Assembly: GCA_003577105.1 (NCBI GenBank)
Contig: QEUQ01000017.1
Coordinates: forward strand, 1-42,447
Source of the DNA: Acidobacteriota bacterium
Lineage (GTDB): Bacteria; Actinomycetota; Acidimicrobiia; ATN3
DNA length: 42,447 nt
Direction: 5' to 3'
A model generated the notes under the pieces. It was not told the origin of the DNA. It did no database searches and saw only the letters and a list, made by a program, of their open reading frames with translations. Positions 1-8,492 of the stretch are shown piece by piece; the stretch's first letter is position 1, and every line of letters starts with the position of its first letter. A program made the position numbers and the translations under genes.

Positions 1-729
1 GTTCTCATCCAGGGATGGCTGGGCAAGCTCGTTGTCGAAGGCGGACTCTCCCCGGCGATGGTGACGGCGCATCTAGCAAACGCGATGCTCCTTGCAGGAG
101 TGCTTGTCGTACTGGCAGTCAACAGCTTCTTCTTCGGCAACGACGGAGCTTCCGATGGCCGAGCCTCGTTGACCGATCGAATCGGTGACGAAGCAGTCCT
201 ACCTGGCTCGACCGCCCGCCTTGCCACCGTTGCGGCCGGCGCGTCGCTCTTCTTGATTCTCACGGGCGCGTATATGAGGGCGATGGGCGGAGCCCTTGTA
301 TTCCTGGACTGGCCGCTAATGAATTCGCGCCTGATTCCATCACTCAACTCGATACCGGCGGCTGCGCAATTCACTCATCGTGTAGTGACGGTTGCTGTCG
401 GAGTGGTGCTGGTAGTTCTTTTTTCGAAGGCATCTAAGGCGAGGAATGTGAGCCCGGGGTTCTATCGCCTTATCGCGCTCGCCAGCTATGCATTTCTGGC
501 GCAGGCCGCCATTGGGGCCGCGAATGTCTTGACTCGCTTGGCGCCGTGGGCGCGTTCACTTCATGTGGTCTTGGCAACCGTCGTCTGGGGTGCGCTTGTA
601 GGAGCAGCCAGGCTGGCTCAGTTGCGAGCGTCGGGGCGCACCCCGCTCATCCAACAGGATTCCGGCGACGAATCGGTTCAAGAGGCGGCCGCAATGGTTG
701 AGACCGTAGGAGTGGGAGAAGCAAGTTGA
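1..729 (+). CDS. ctaA: Heme A synthase, COX15/CtaA family (5' partial)
   Basis: This is the C-terminal 242 residues of a COX15/CtaA-type membrane protein. The reading frame is open from base 1, so the true start lies upstream of the window. CtaA oxidises the C8 methyl of heme O to give heme A for aa3-type cytochrome oxidase. The family pattern is visible: a QGWLGKLVV segment followed by a helix carrying the histidine of VTAHLANA, a later FTHRVV helix, and SLHVVLATVVWGAL near the C-terminus. These are the helices that hold the heme-ligand histidines. About five hydrophobic segments remain. The stop codon overlaps the TTG start of ctaB, so the two are translationally coupled, and ctaB supplies its substrate. 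The family call is firm; the N-terminal half cannot be judged. Confidence 0.88.
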   Translation, partial: VLIQGWLGKLVVEGGLSPAMVTAHLANAMLLAGVLVVLAVNSFFFGNDGASDGRASLTDRIGDEAVLPGSTARLATVAAGASLFLILTGAYMRAMGGALVFLDWPLMNSRLIPSLNSIPAAAQFTHRVVTVAVGVVLVVLFSKASKARNVSPGFYRLIALASYAFLAQAAIGAANVLTRLAPWARSLHVVLATVVWGALVGAARLAQLRASGRTPLIQQDSGDESVQEAAAMVETVGVGEAS

Positions 730-1682
730 CCACAGCGACTTTGCGAGGTCGGGCGAGCGAGGCTGAGCCGGCTCTAGATGCAGACAGGCAGCCGCGAGAT
801 GCGTCGGTGATCGACCGGGTCAAGGCCTACGTGACGCTCACCAAGCCGCGAATAATCCTGCTCTTGCTGGTTACTACCGTGCCTGCGATGGTACTTGCAG
901 AGGGCTCAATGCCGAGTGGCTGGCTGATCTTGGCAACCCTTCTCGGAGGCTCACTGGCGGCGGGTGGCGCAAACGCCGTCAATTGCTATGTCGACCGTGA
1001 CATCGACCTCAAGATGGATCGGACCGCCAGCCGCCCGATCCCGTCGGGGGCGGTAAGTGCGGGTGGAGCGCTCATCTTCGGGCTAGCGCTCGGCCTCGCG
1101 GGTTTCGCATTTCTCGCGACGACGGTGAACTTACTGACAGCGTTACTCGCCACAGGTGCACTCGGGTTTTATGTGCTGGTCTACACCTTGGTTCTCAAGC
1201 GCCACACATCTCTAAACATCGTGATTGGCGGTGCAGCCGGGGCCGTCCCGGTGCTGTGTGGGTGGGCGGCGGTGACAGGATCGCTCGGGTGGCCGGCAGT
1301 CGTGTTGTTTCTGATCGTGTTCCTCTGGACTCCGCCGCATTTCTGGGCACTTGCGATCAAGTACACGGAGGACTATCGGGCCGCAGGGGTGCCGATGCTG
1401 CCAGTGACCCGGGGAGTCAAGGGTACGGCGAGGTCAATCTTGATCTATGCGGCGCAGATGATCGTGGCGACGCTGATCTTGGTGCCGGTATCTGGCATGG
1501 GAATCATCTATCTTGTCGCGGCACTCGCACTCGGTGCCCTGTTCATGTCGAGGGCGCTGCAGCTATTCAGGAATGAAACAGTCGAGTCGGCCATGAAGCT
1601 GTTCACCTATTCGATCACGTACTTGTTTGTGCTCTTTGTCGCGATCGCCGCCGACGTAATAGTGCGAAACTTCGGTGCGTGA
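726..1682 (+). CDS. ctaB: Protoheme IX farnesyltransferase (heme O synthase)
   Basis: CtaB is a UbiA-superfamily prenyltransferase of 318 residues, the usual size. It attaches a farnesyl group to protoheme IX in the cytoplasmic membrane, giving heme O for CtaA. Two aspartate-rich sites are visible: NCYVDRDIDLKMDRT with the following SRPIPSG, and KYTEDYRAAGVPMLPV. About nine hydrophobic helices follow a polar N-terminal tail of roughly 35 residues. The TTG start at 726 overlaps the ctaA TGA and has a purine-rich GGAG/GGGAG stretch just upstream. The next gene is convergent, and a bidirectional hairpin lies in the gap. The assignment is secure; the start is supported by the overlap and the ribosome-binding site. 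Confidence 0.95.
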   Translation: MTTATLRGRASEAEPALDADRQPRDASVIDRVKAYVTLTKPRIILLLLVTTVPAMVLAEGSMPSGWLILATLLGGSLAAGGANAVNCYVDRDIDLKMDRTASRPIPSGAVSAGGALIFGLALGLAGFAFLATTVNLLTALLATGALGFYVLVYTLVLKRHTSLNIVIGGAAGAVPVLCGWAAVTGSLGWPAVVLFLIVFLWTPPHFWALAIKYTEDYRAAGVPMLPVTRGVKGTARSILIYAAQMIVATLILVPVSGMGIIYLVAALALGALFMSRALQLFRNETVESAMKLFTYSITYLFVLFVAIAADVIVRNFGA

Positions 1683-1704
1683 CGTCGGGGCAAAATCCTG
1701 TGAA

Positions 1705-1724
1705 ATAACTAGTCATAACTAGTC
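1705..1724. repeat. Tandem 10-bp direct repeat
   Basis: The ten-base unit ATAACTAGTC occurs twice without a gap, 22 bases after the ctaB stop. Each copy contains the palindrome ACTAGT, so two palindromes lie one helical turn apart on the same DNA face. It falls in the convergent gap between ctaB and the M16 genes, where no promoter is needed. It may be a protein-binding site or chance. Confidence 0.45.
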
Positions 1725-1853
1725 CAGCCGCACGTTTAGTGAGAATCGTGAAAAAGTCCTGGTAGAGCTAGGAAACACCGGGCCTGATTGCTCATCCAAG
1801 TGTGAGAAATGGCACCTGAAGGGGCTCGGACCGCACGGAGAGTAAAAAAATTC

Positions 1854-1870
1854 CGTTACCCGGCGTAACG
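1854..1870. terminator. Bidirectional intrinsic terminator
   Basis: A perfect 6-bp stem (CGTTAC/GTAACG) encloses the five-base loop CCGGC. TTTT follows it on the plus strand (1871-1874). Seven A residues precede it from 1844 on, which give a T-run on the minus strand. Both transcripts therefore carry a hairpin plus U-tract. This fits the convergent ends of ctaB (plus) and the M16 operon (minus). The stem is short, so efficiency is uncertain. Confidence 0.6.
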
Positions 1871-1974
1871 TTTTCCAATTGATGAGCGATATCCCCATAT
1901 CCTGGCGAGGCGGTGTCGGCACTCGTCCCGCCAGTAGGTACCGTCGAACAGCCACGACGGTCTCCATTCAGCTT

Positions 1975-2009
1975 GAAGCCCGGTCTCACCCCCCTGGAGG
2001 CCGGGTTTC
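1975..2009 (+). terminator. Long hairpin, probable terminator or 3'-UTR structure
   Basis: Bases 1975-1987 and 1997-2009 pair over 13 positions, including two G-U wobbles, around a nine-base C-rich loop. The wobbles pair only in plus-strand RNA, since the minus strand would have A-C mismatches, so the structure belongs to a rightward transcript. There is no clean U-run, only GGGGTTTT at 2018-2025. It lies about 290 bases after ctaB, beyond the bidirectional hairpin. It may be a second terminator, or it may block read-through into the opposing genes. Confidence 0.45.
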
Positions 2010-2054
2010 GGCTTTAAGGGGTTTTGCATTGCCGCCGCAGCGAATCGCTAGGTC

Positions 2055-3374
2055 TCAGGATTTGAGGCGCGGTTCGATTGCGCGCACCGCATCTGCCGTC
2101 TGCTGAGAGTCGCCCACCATGACCGTCGTCAGCCCCGGTGGGGCCAAGTACTTGCCAGCGGCTTCGCTAACGGATTCGATGGTCACCTCAGCGAGCCGCT
2201 TGTTGAGCGATCTCAGATAACTTGCGTCCAGCCCGGCTGAATAGAGGGTTGAGAGGTATCCGGCGATGCCGGCCTGAGTCTGAATCGATAGGGCGGTGGT
2301 TCCCGCGATGTAAGTGCGGGCGGCATCTAATTCGCTCTGAGAAACGGGAGCTGTTGCGATTCGCCCGAGTTCGTAGCGGATTTCGACCAGGGCAGCTGCA
2401 GTCACTTCGGTGGCGACATCGGCGCTCACCTTCAGGACCGAGGCTCTTCGGTGGTGTTCGATGCTCGAGCGCGGGCTGTAGGAGTACCCGCGTTCTTCCC
2501 TAACCCGCTCGACCAGGCGCGATGAGAAGTATCCGCCAAAGATGGTGTTCGCGAGCACCAGATCGAAGTAGTCGGGACTCGATCGGGGTACAGCGGGGCC
2601 GGCGATGCGTATGTTTGTCTGAACCGCGCCCGGGCGATCGACAAGCAACGTCGTGCCCCGATCTGACACCGGCGCTCTTGCAGGGCGTCGCCCCCTGCTA
2701 CGGCCTCGCCACCCACCCATAGCATCTTCGATGAGTCGAATTGCCTGCGCCGGTTTGAAATCCCCAACGATCACGAGCACTGCGTGGTCCGGTCGCGCGT
2801 GTGCCTTGAAGTACTCATGAGCATCTCGAGAGCGGACTCTCTCTACCGACTCAGGTGAGGGGGTTGTGCGACCGTAGGGGTGAGATCCGTAAATGGCTCT
2901 GACTAGCCGGTCATGTGCGATTACCGAAGGGTCCGATCGGCGAATACTCAGGCCCTGCTTCGTCTGCTCTTTGACGACCTTGACTTCATCTCGGCTGAAG
3001 GCAGGTGAGGTGAGAACCTCCGCAAGTATCGCCAAGTAGTCCTTTAGGTTCGCACTCAGCCCGCTGCCGGAGAGGGAAAGGTGGTCGAGCCCAATACCCG
3101 CCGACAGAGAGGCGCCAAGACCCTGAAGTTCCTGTGCCAGCTCGGCATCTGAGCGGTTCTTGGTGCCGGTCATGAGAGCGCTCGAGGCAATTCGCGCTCG
3201 GTTTCCGTTGTGTGAGTCCCACGCCTTACCCCCCGGCATTTTCAGGCGAATGTGAAAGCGGGGCACTGACGTGTGGCGCAGCGCGACGATCTTCAGCCCG
3301 CTTTCGGACTGGTGCTCGGCAACCCGGCCTATCTTGATCGCCGGCAGTTCTCCGACCTCGTAGCTGGTGCTCAC
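2055..3374 (-). CDS. M16 family peptidase-like protein, non-catalytic subunit
   Basis: This 439-residue protein has the pitrilysin/M16 two-domain layout but no zinc-binding HxxEH. The place where that motif sits in its partner reads NRARIASSALMTGTKNRS. C-terminal M16 features are intact: a YGSHPYGR segment and FGGYFSSRLVERVREERGYSY, the R/Y signature of active M16B pairs. In M16B enzymes an HxxEH-less subunit pairs with a catalytic one to form a clam-shell peptidase. The catalytic partner is the adjacent upstream gene. The GTG at 3374 overlaps the partner's TGA (GTGA), implying coupled, stoichiometric synthesis. An in-frame start 54 bases upstream is possible but lies inside the partner gene. 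The substrate is unknown. Confidence 0.85.
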   Translation of the reverse strand: MSTSYEVGELPAIKIGRVAEHQSESGLKIVALRHTSVPRFHIRLKMPGGKAWDSHNGNRARIASSALMTGTKNRSDAELAQELQGLGASLSAGIGLDHLSLSGSGLSANLKDYLAILAEVLTSPAFSRDEVKVVKEQTKQGLSIRRSDPSVIAHDRLVRAIYGSHPYGRTTPSPESVERVRSRDAHEYFKAHARPDHAVLVIVGDFKPAQAIRLIEDAMGGWRGRSRGRRPARAPVSDRGTTLLVDRPGAVQTNIRIAGPAVPRSSPDYFDLVLANTIFGGYFSSRLVERVREERGYSYSPRSSIEHHRRASVLKVSADVATEVTAAALVEIRYELGRIATAPVSQSELDAARTYIAGTTALSIQTQAGIAGYLSTLYSAGLDASYLRSLNKRLAEVTIESVSEAAGKYLAPPGLTTVMVGDSQQTADAVRAIEPRLKS

Positions 3375-4687
3375 GAGGTCGCCCCAGGTACGACTTCGAT
3401 GACGGCCCGTGTGTGCGGACGAAGCCACTTGGCCGCTATCGCTGATACTGCCTCAGGCGTGACCGATTCGTAGATTGCTGGAATCTCGTTGATCAGCTGA
3501 GGCTTTGACCTCTGCTGCTCGAAGGCGGCAAGTAGCGTGGCGCGGGTCATGAGGCCATCCAATGCCCCGAGATATGCGGAGATTGACGAGTTCTGGATCC
3601 CCTTGAGCTCAGCGGGCGTTGGCGGGTCGTCTGCGAGCCTTTCGATTTCATCATCGATCGCCCCGGTCACCTCAGCAGCGGTCGCTCCGGATTGATACAT
3701 CGCAACTATCTCGAAGATCGCCGGGTCGCGAACCTCAAATGCCCCTCCCACCAGTCCAACAGATCCGCTGACAGAGTTGGCGAGGCGATCCTTCTTGACC
3801 AGACGCTGGTGCAGGCGAGATGCCTTTCCTTGCGTCAGGACTAGATTCGTCACGATCGCCGCCACGTACTGGCGGAGGTTCTTGATCGGATCGGCGGTGC
3901 GATACCCGAGCGCAACTGCGGGTTCAGGGGCGAGTGGGTCGAACCTAGATGACCGGCGTTCCTTGTCGGGCAAGGGCTCGGCAGCATTGACGGCTGGTGG
4001 TGCCGGTCGCGTCTCAATTCCGCCGAAGTGCTTGCGTACCAGTCGCCGCGCTGTCGCAACCTCAAAATCACCGGCTACAGCTAAGACTGCATTGGCCGGC
4101 GCGTAGTAGGTGTTGAAGAACTCTGCTGCCTCTTCGAGGGTGGCAGCCTCGAGGTCGTCGAATTCTCCATATGCGTTGTGGGCGTTTGGAAAAGTATCAA
4201 ATAGGACCTGCGGCATGTCGATCCACGGGAAACCCCCGTATGGCTGGTTGAGAACATTGACCCGGACCTCTTCCTCAACTACCGCAACTTGATTGGCCAA
4301 GTTTTCGGGTGTGAGGCGCACAGCGCGCATCCTGTCGGATTCAAGAAACAGACCGAGTTCCAGGGCGTTGGAGGGCAGGACCTCGTAGTAGTTGGTGAAG
4401 TCGTTGCGGGTCGAGCCGTTGAACGATCCGCCGTTTGAGGTGACGAGGCGGAAGTGTTCGAGCTTCTCAAGTGTCGCCGAACCCTGAAACATAAGGTGCT
4501 CGAAGAGGTGTGCGAAGCCTGTCCTACCTTCGGGCTCAGATCGGAACCCAACGTCGTAGTGGCATGTCACGGCTACCGCCGGTGCGGATCTGTCGGGACT
4601 TAGAACGACGCGCAGCCCGTTGTCGAGGCGCATACGGTGAATCTCGATCGAGGGCGCAAGCTTGTGGCGGGATCTGTTGGCAGGCAT
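3371..4687 (-). CDS. Zinc peptidase, M16 family, catalytic subunit
   Basis: This 438-residue protein has the inverted zinc motif HLFEH (H60, E63, H64) within GFAHLFEHLMFQGS. A downstream glutamate cluster, VVEEEVR near residue 139, supplies the third metal ligand. These are the hallmarks of M16B processing peptidases, which degrade or process peptides in a closed chamber. A second, degenerate domain occupies the C-terminal half. No signal peptide is evident, so it probably acts in the cytoplasm. The ATG at 4685-4687 has only a weak ribosome-binding site. The gene lies 33 bases after a small four-cysteine ORF and overlaps the non-catalytic subunit downstream, so the three probably share a transcript. 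The physiological substrate cannot be read from the sequence. Confidence 0.88.
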   Translation of the reverse strand: MPANRSRHKLAPSIEIHRMRLDNGLRVVLSPDRSAPAVAVTCHYDVGFRSEPEGRTGFAHLFEHLMFQGSATLEKLEHFRLVTSNGGSFNGSTRNDFTNYYEVLPSNALELGLFLESDRMRAVRLTPENLANQVAVVEEEVRVNVLNQPYGGFPWIDMPQVLFDTFPNAHNAYGEFDDLEAATLEEAAEFFNTYYAPANAVLAVAGDFEVATARRLVRKHFGGIETRPAPPAVNAAEPLPDKERRSSRFDPLAPEPAVALGYRTADPIKNLRQYVAAIVTNLVLTQGKASRLHQRLVKKDRLANSVSGSVGLVGGAFEVRDPAIFEIVAMYQSGATAAEVTGAIDDEIERLADDPPTPAELKGIQNSSISAYLGALDGLMTRATLLAAFEQQRSKPQLINEIPAIYESVTPEAVSAIAAKWLRPHTRAVIEVVPGATS

Positions 4688-4720
4688 CAGGTGGCTGAGA
4701 ATACCCGGACTTGCGCAGCC

Positions 4721-4951
4721 CTAGTTTTCGCCTTGCTTTCCGCCGCTGATGTCTGGCGGATCCGCGGGGGTAGAGCGCTTGGCGACCCTCCGGCGAGTCC
4801 GGGCAATCTCCTCGGGACTCGGGTCCTTATCGGGGTTGTCAGCGAATATGACCTTGCCGCGCAGAATGCAACCCTTGATCCCAGGGTCGCAGGTCACATC
4901 GAGCCGCCGGCAGTGATCGTCTATTAGGTACATGCAAGTGAATGAAGACAT
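4721..4951 (-). CDS. Small four-cysteine protein, unknown function
   Basis: This is a 76-residue ORF in the 300-base gap between the ThuA-like gene and the M16 pair, same strand, with short spacers (35 and 33 bases). The N-terminal half holds four cysteines (residues 6, 14, 21, 28) at even spacing: C-x7-C-x6-C-x6-C. The C-terminal half is charged and probably disordered (DPSPEEIARTRRRVAKR). The cysteine pattern suggests a small metal-binding or disulfide fold, but I do not recognise the family. The start has no clear ribosome-binding site, and a second ATG at residue 7 would remove the first cysteine. Position and composition favour a real gene; its function is unknown. Confidence 0.55.
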   Translation of the reverse strand: MSSFTCMYLIDDHCRRLDVTCDPGIKGCILRGKVIFADNPDKDPSPEEIARTRRRVAKRSTPADPPDISGGKQGEN

Positions 4952-4986
4952 CTGCCGCTAAGCATGACCTATCGGCGAGGTCGTGT

Positions 4987-5781
4987 TTACCGCTGGCCGG
5001 AATCAAGCCCTGCGGCCCAAAGGATTCCGCCCTCGATGTGATCGAGGAAGGCTGGTTCCGCATAGCTCTCTTGGGTATGCCCACCGGCGGTATACCAGGA
5101 CCGCCCAGCGTCGACATTGTGGAGCCAAGCTATCGGGTGGTCTCCCATGGAGCCGCCCGAGTAGGTGCTCTCGTCGAGATTCGCGAGCACATGTACGCCT
5201 GCTCGTGGATTCGACGCGAAGTTGTACCACTCGTCTATTCGTTCCCACGTCTCGGGCAGGCCGAGCGTAGACGGGTGTAGCGGGTCCTCGACTCTGACCG
5301 TTGCCCTATGAATTCCCGGAGGATGATTGGCAAACCTTGCACCCACGAGTTCTCCATAGAACGGCCAGTCATGTTCGGTGTCTGCAGCCGCATGAATTCC
5401 GGCAAAGCCACCGCCGGCGCGCACAAATCGCTCAAGGGCACCTTGTTGTTCATCGTTGAGGAGATCCCCCGAGGTGTTCAAGAAGATCACAGCCGAGATA
5501 GCAGAGAGCCTCGCGTCTGTGATCACGGCCGGATCTTCGGTGGCGGTCAGCTCGATCCGGTGCTTGTCGGCGATCATCTTCACGGCCGCGATCCCGGCCG
5601 GTATCGAATCGTGGCGAAATCCGGCTGTCTTTGTGAAAAGCAAAAGGCTCGGTGGGGGTGAAGGCGTTCTTGCCACAGGCGATTGTGCATGTGTGGGTTT
5701 AGCGCCGTCGCCGGGATTGGCGCATCCGGGCAGGATGAGCAGGAGAGCGGCGAGGCCTAGCGCAACTTTTCGATCTGGCAT
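4987..5781 (-). CDS. ThuA-like domain lipoprotein
   Basis: This 264-residue protein starts with a short lysine-bearing N-terminus and a hydrophobic run ending in the lipobox LPGC (cysteine about residue 20), so it is likely membrane-anchored on the outside. A ThuA-like (class I glutamine amidotransferase-like) domain follows: LLLFTKTAGFRHDSIPAGI, GGGFAGIHAAADTE, and the C-terminal DHPIAWLH/GRSWYTAGGHT segments. ThuA-like proteins are linked to sugar use, and several occur as secreted domains in sugar-degrading systems; the chemistry here is not established. The frame is open far upstream, but the ATG at 5781 begins the signal peptide, and the longer form would overlap the divergent transporter gene. 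No sugar-use genes lie nearby. Confidence 0.82.
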   Translation of the reverse strand: MPDRKVALGLAALLLILPGCANPGDGAKPTHAQSPVARTPSPPPSLLLFTKTAGFRHDSIPAGIAAVKMIADKHRIELTATEDPAVITDARLSAISAVIFLNTSGDLLNDEQQGALERFVRAGGGFAGIHAAADTEHDWPFYGELVGARFANHPPGIHRATVRVEDPLHPSTLGLPETWERIDEWYNFASNPRAGVHVLANLDESTYSGGSMGDHPIAWLHNVDAGRSWYTAGGHTQESYAEPAFLDHIEGGILWAAGLDSGQR

Positions 5782-5869
5782 CTCGCCAAATGCTAGGCGA
5801 GATTTGCTGTGCAGTCTTGCGGTCCGTGCTGGCTGCTCATCCGAAATACTTCGGCCGCCTAGGATGTTG

Positions 5870-6628
5870 ATGCCACGTTCATCGCTTTCGACACGTGACA
5901 GCACGGGTCTAGCGCCATACCAATTTGGATTCCGAGTGATCGCACCCGCCCTCGTCGCATTTGGCGCCGTCTTCATTGCCGAGATGGCTGACAAGACCCA
6001 ACTCGCAACCATTGCACTCGCGACGCGTTTCCGGCTGGGGACGGTGCTGGCCGGACTGGCGCTGGGGTCGGTGGCGGTCATGGGTCTCTCCGCAGGGATC
6101 GGGGCAGCAGCAGGCGCCGCACTTCCCACTCGCGCAATAGGTATTGGCGCGGGCGTCGCATTCGTTGGCGTTGGTCTTTGGATGGTGGTTTCGGGGGTCC
6201 GAGCGCGCCGATCGGTAGGGCAGTTGGCTGGTCAGTCAGAGGGGCAGTTGGCTGGTCAGTCAGAGGGGCAGGTGGCCGGCGATACCGCAGCGCCTGCGGC
6301 GGACCTGCCGGGCTCTCCAGAGGACGCAGGTTCAGCCGTCACAGCACGCCGCAAAGGCGCAGGCTCCGCGCTGGTCGTCGCCGGAACCTTCGTAGCGGCC
6401 GAGCTGGGGGACAAGACGATGCTCGCCGCACTAACGCTCGCCTCCAAGGGCAATGCAGTCGCAGTTTGGGTTGGCGGAGCGGTGGCACTCTTCGTTGTCG
6501 ACGCTATTGCAGCAGCACTCGGCGACGTCTTGTCGCGCTACCTCTCGCCGCGGGTCGTCACGCCGATTGCGGGGGGCCTATTCCTCGCCGCGGGGGCGTG
6601 GATGCTGTGGGACGCGCTCGGGAGTTGA
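5870..6628 (+). CDS. UPF0016/Gdt1 (TMEM165)-type cation transporter
   Basis: This is a membrane protein of about 252 residues with two copies of the family signature ExGDK(T/S): EMADKTQLATIAL in the first half and ELGDKTMLAALTL in the second. Six hydrophobic segments are arranged three plus three. The family includes the Mn2+ exporter MneA and yeast Gdt1 (Ca2+/Mn2+), so divalent cation, probably Mn2+, export is the likely role. The first motif has Ala instead of the usual Gly. I chose the ATG at 5870, which follows AGGA by five bases; the GTG at 5936 would trim the tail to the usual short family N-terminus and is a real alternative. The central cytoplasmic linker carries a 24-base in-frame tandem repeat. 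Confidence 0.85.
   Translation: MPRSSLSTRDSTGLAPYQFGFRVIAPALVAFGAVFIAEMADKTQLATIALATRFRLGTVLAGLALGSVAVMGLSAGIGAAAGAALPTRAIGIGAGVAFVGVGLWMVVSGVRARRSVGQLAGQSEGQLAGQSEGQVAGDTAAPAADLPGSPEDAGSAVTARRKGAGSALVVAGTFVAAELGDKTMLAALTLASKGNAVAVWVGGAVALFVVDAIAAALGDVLSRYLSPRVVTPIAGGLFLAAGAWMLWDALGS
6218..6280 (+). repeat. 24-bp in-frame tandem repeat in transporter linker
   Basis: A 24-base unit at 6218-6241 is repeated exactly at 6242-6265 and again, with changes, from 6266. It encodes GQLAGQSE twice and then GQVAG. The number of bases is a multiple of three, so copy-number change would lengthen or shorten the cytoplasmic linker without a frameshift. Perfect identity of the first two copies implies a recent duplication. 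Confidence 0.8.
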
Positions 6629-6735
6629 CCGGCTAGTCGAATCGCCGAGAATGTCCTAGCTGCGCGAGCGCGACCCGCCATGATCTACTTCACCGACCGA
6701 GGTTCTTGCTCGGTGTCCCGAAGGGAGTGACGAAC

Positions 6736-7149
6736 GTGCCCCTTATTCCGACAATCGTGGCGAATCCGCGCCAGGACCTGCTTGTCACAACGGGCAAGTT
6801 CACTGACTCGCAGCAAACGACCTATAGCGGACGGCTCCTTTTCGGGGAGCCTGCGTCGCGCGGAACCATGGTCTCGCGAATGGATTTCTCCGGTCTCATC
6901 GCGCTGCCGGATAGCTTCAGTTATAAGGATGACCAGCTGGGCACGGCACTAGTCTCAGCCGACTTCTGGATCCAGAGCATGAGCGAGTACCTATTTGTTC
7001 CCTCGACGGAAGCGCGGTTCCTGCCCGATTCGCGCCAACCTGGCACATCGTGGCTCCACCTCGGTCTGGCGGTGGAAGGGTATTCAGGGGCGATTCTGGG
7101 TTACCGCGTGGTTGCGACCGTCAATCGCCTGGCAGTCGTCGGCGGATAG
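6736..7149 (+). CDS. Hypothetical protein, unknown function
   Basis: This 137-residue protein is not one I recognise. The GTG start at 6736 is chosen because AAGGGAG lies at 6721-6727, eight bases upstream; TTG 6706 and GTG 6727 are in frame but lack such a site. It is rich in beta-forming, polar and aromatic stretches (YSGRLLFGEPASRG, WLHLGLAVEGYSGAILGYRV) and has no signal peptide, cysteine or transmembrane helix, which suggests a compact cytoplasmic beta-sandwich. It lies 107 bases after the transporter gene and is convergent with the AAA ATPase gene. The strong ribosome-binding site and clean frame argue that it is expressed. Confidence 0.6.
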   Translation: MPLIPTIVANPRQDLLVTTGKFTDSQQTTYSGRLLFGEPASRGTMVSRMDFSGLIALPDSFSYKDDQLGTALVSADFWIQSMSEYLFVPSTEARFLPDSRQPGTSWLHLGLAVEGYSGAILGYRVVATVNRLAVVGG

Positions 7150-7223
7150 GGCGCCTCGACAGAGGTGCTACCCCATGGAGTACGGACCGTTTCGAGGGCC
7201 TCCTCGGTGGCGAGTGGTGATGG

Positions 7224-8492
7224 CTAGGCAGATTGCTCAGGTGGCCCATTCAGCAAGAATTCTCGCCAACTGCGCGCCGCGAACCCGAAGCGTCGGGCCT
7301 CTTGCACCTGAGCGTCATCGCAGATGATCAGCGGCCGGTAGTCGGGAAAGAGCCGCGTGAACTCACCAATACCTCGCAAGTCAGTTCCGCCAAAGCGACC
7401 AGTCTTTACTTCGATGACCCATGATCCCCAACTACCGTCAATAACGGCGTCGACCTCAAACGGCTCGTTGCGCCAGTACGCGACTTGCTGACCCGCATTC
7501 CAGGCCCTCGCCAAGCAGGCATTTTCGACCCACGCGCCAAAGCGTTGAGGATCTGTGGACGCATCAGGCGCGCCACGCGGGTCGACGACTGACGCGAGAG
7601 CGTTATTGAGGACCACGAACTTGGGCGGAGCCGCGCGCGTCCGATTTTGCCGGGCCGAGTGTTTCTTGAGAGCGGCTATGAGGTATGCATCTTCGAGAAG
7701 CTCGAGATAGTGCGCGATCGTTTCCAGCGCGCCCCGGTCTTGAAGTGCGCCCTGCAGTTTCTGGAGCGAGATGATCGTCGTTGGTGACGCCGCGGCAAGG
7801 GAAAAGACTTGGCGCAAGAGGGCGGGGCGCCTGACATCCGAGATTGCCAGCACATCGCGCGTGATTGCAGGCTCGATGATTGCATCTCTGATGTACGCAG
7901 CCCAGCGCGCTAGGTCGTCTTTGAATTCCATTGCGCCTGGGTAGGTACCAATGCGTACCGCGAGATTTGCAGCTTCATTCTCTGGCAATTCGAAGGCGCC
8001 GGCGATTGCCAGCGGCGACCAGTGCGCAATAGATAGCCGCTCGAAGCGTCCTGCAAGACTCTCTCGCGAACCGCTCCTGAGGCGCAGCGCGGACGAACCG
8101 GTCGCCACGACGTGCACCGGAACTTCGCGTCGGCGGATGTCGTCCCATTCGGACTTGAGTTTGGTGGCCCAGTTCTCAATGCTCTGGATTTCGTCGATCA
8201 GAACTACATGCCTTCGCCCGCTGGCAGTGTCGCTTCTCGCCCGAGACCAGATGCGTTCCCAGAACCCGGGGATTGTCGCCTCCGGGCCATCAGCAGCCAC
8301 ATATGTCGCGGCCTTGCCAAGTTCGGATGCCAACTCGATCAGCAGCGTCGTCTTGCCGACTTGGCGCGGACCGGTGAGAAGCTGAATGCGGCCGGGTGCA
8401 GGCTCGCCAAGACGTTGCCTAAGCGTGGTCAGGCAGGTGTTGAAATCGAGGCGGAAGCCACTCGTTGAACTGGAGTCGAGGTCTTGGTTCAT
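7224..8492 (-). CDS. AAA ATPase with DUF4143-type nuclease-like domain
   Basis: This 422-residue protein belongs to the widespread ATPase family with a C-terminal DUF4143 region. Walker A is GPRQVGKTT (about residues 41-49), Walker B is HVVLIDE (95-101), and a sensor-like VVATGSS follows. The C-terminal third has a PD-(D/E)XK-like pattern: FGAWVENA, then EVDAVI, then WVIEVKTGRF. The biological role of the family is unsettled; accessory or defence-like functions have been suggested from patchy distribution. The ATG overlaps a perfect 24-base palindrome and has no ribosome-binding site, suggesting leaderless translation with autoregulation. It stands alone among poorly conserved genes, so horizontal acquisition is plausible. 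Confidence 0.85.
   Translation of the reverse strand: MNQDLDSSSTSGFRLDFNTCLTTLRQRLGEPAPGRIQLLTGPRQVGKTTLLIELASELGKAATYVAADGPEATIPGFWERIWSRARSDTASGRRHVVLIDEIQSIENWATKLKSEWDDIRRREVPVHVVATGSSALRLRSGSRESLAGRFERLSIAHWSPLAIAGAFELPENEAANLAVRIGTYPGAMEFKDDLARWAAYIRDAIIEPAITRDVLAISDVRRPALLRQVFSLAAASPTTIISLQKLQGALQDRGALETIAHYLELLEDAYLIAALKKHSARQNRTRAAPPKFVVLNNALASVVDPRGAPDASTDPQRFGAWVENACLARAWNAGQQVAYWRNEPFEVDAVIDGSWGSWVIEVKTGRFGGTDLRGIGEFTRLFPDYRPLIICDDAQVQEARRFGFAARSWREFLLNGPPEQSA

Noticed and set aside
5456-5869. 138-codon N-terminal extension of the UPF0016 transporter frame
   Set aside because: It lies antisense to the signal peptide and first third of the ThuA-like gene, and the family begins just before the first ExGDK motif.
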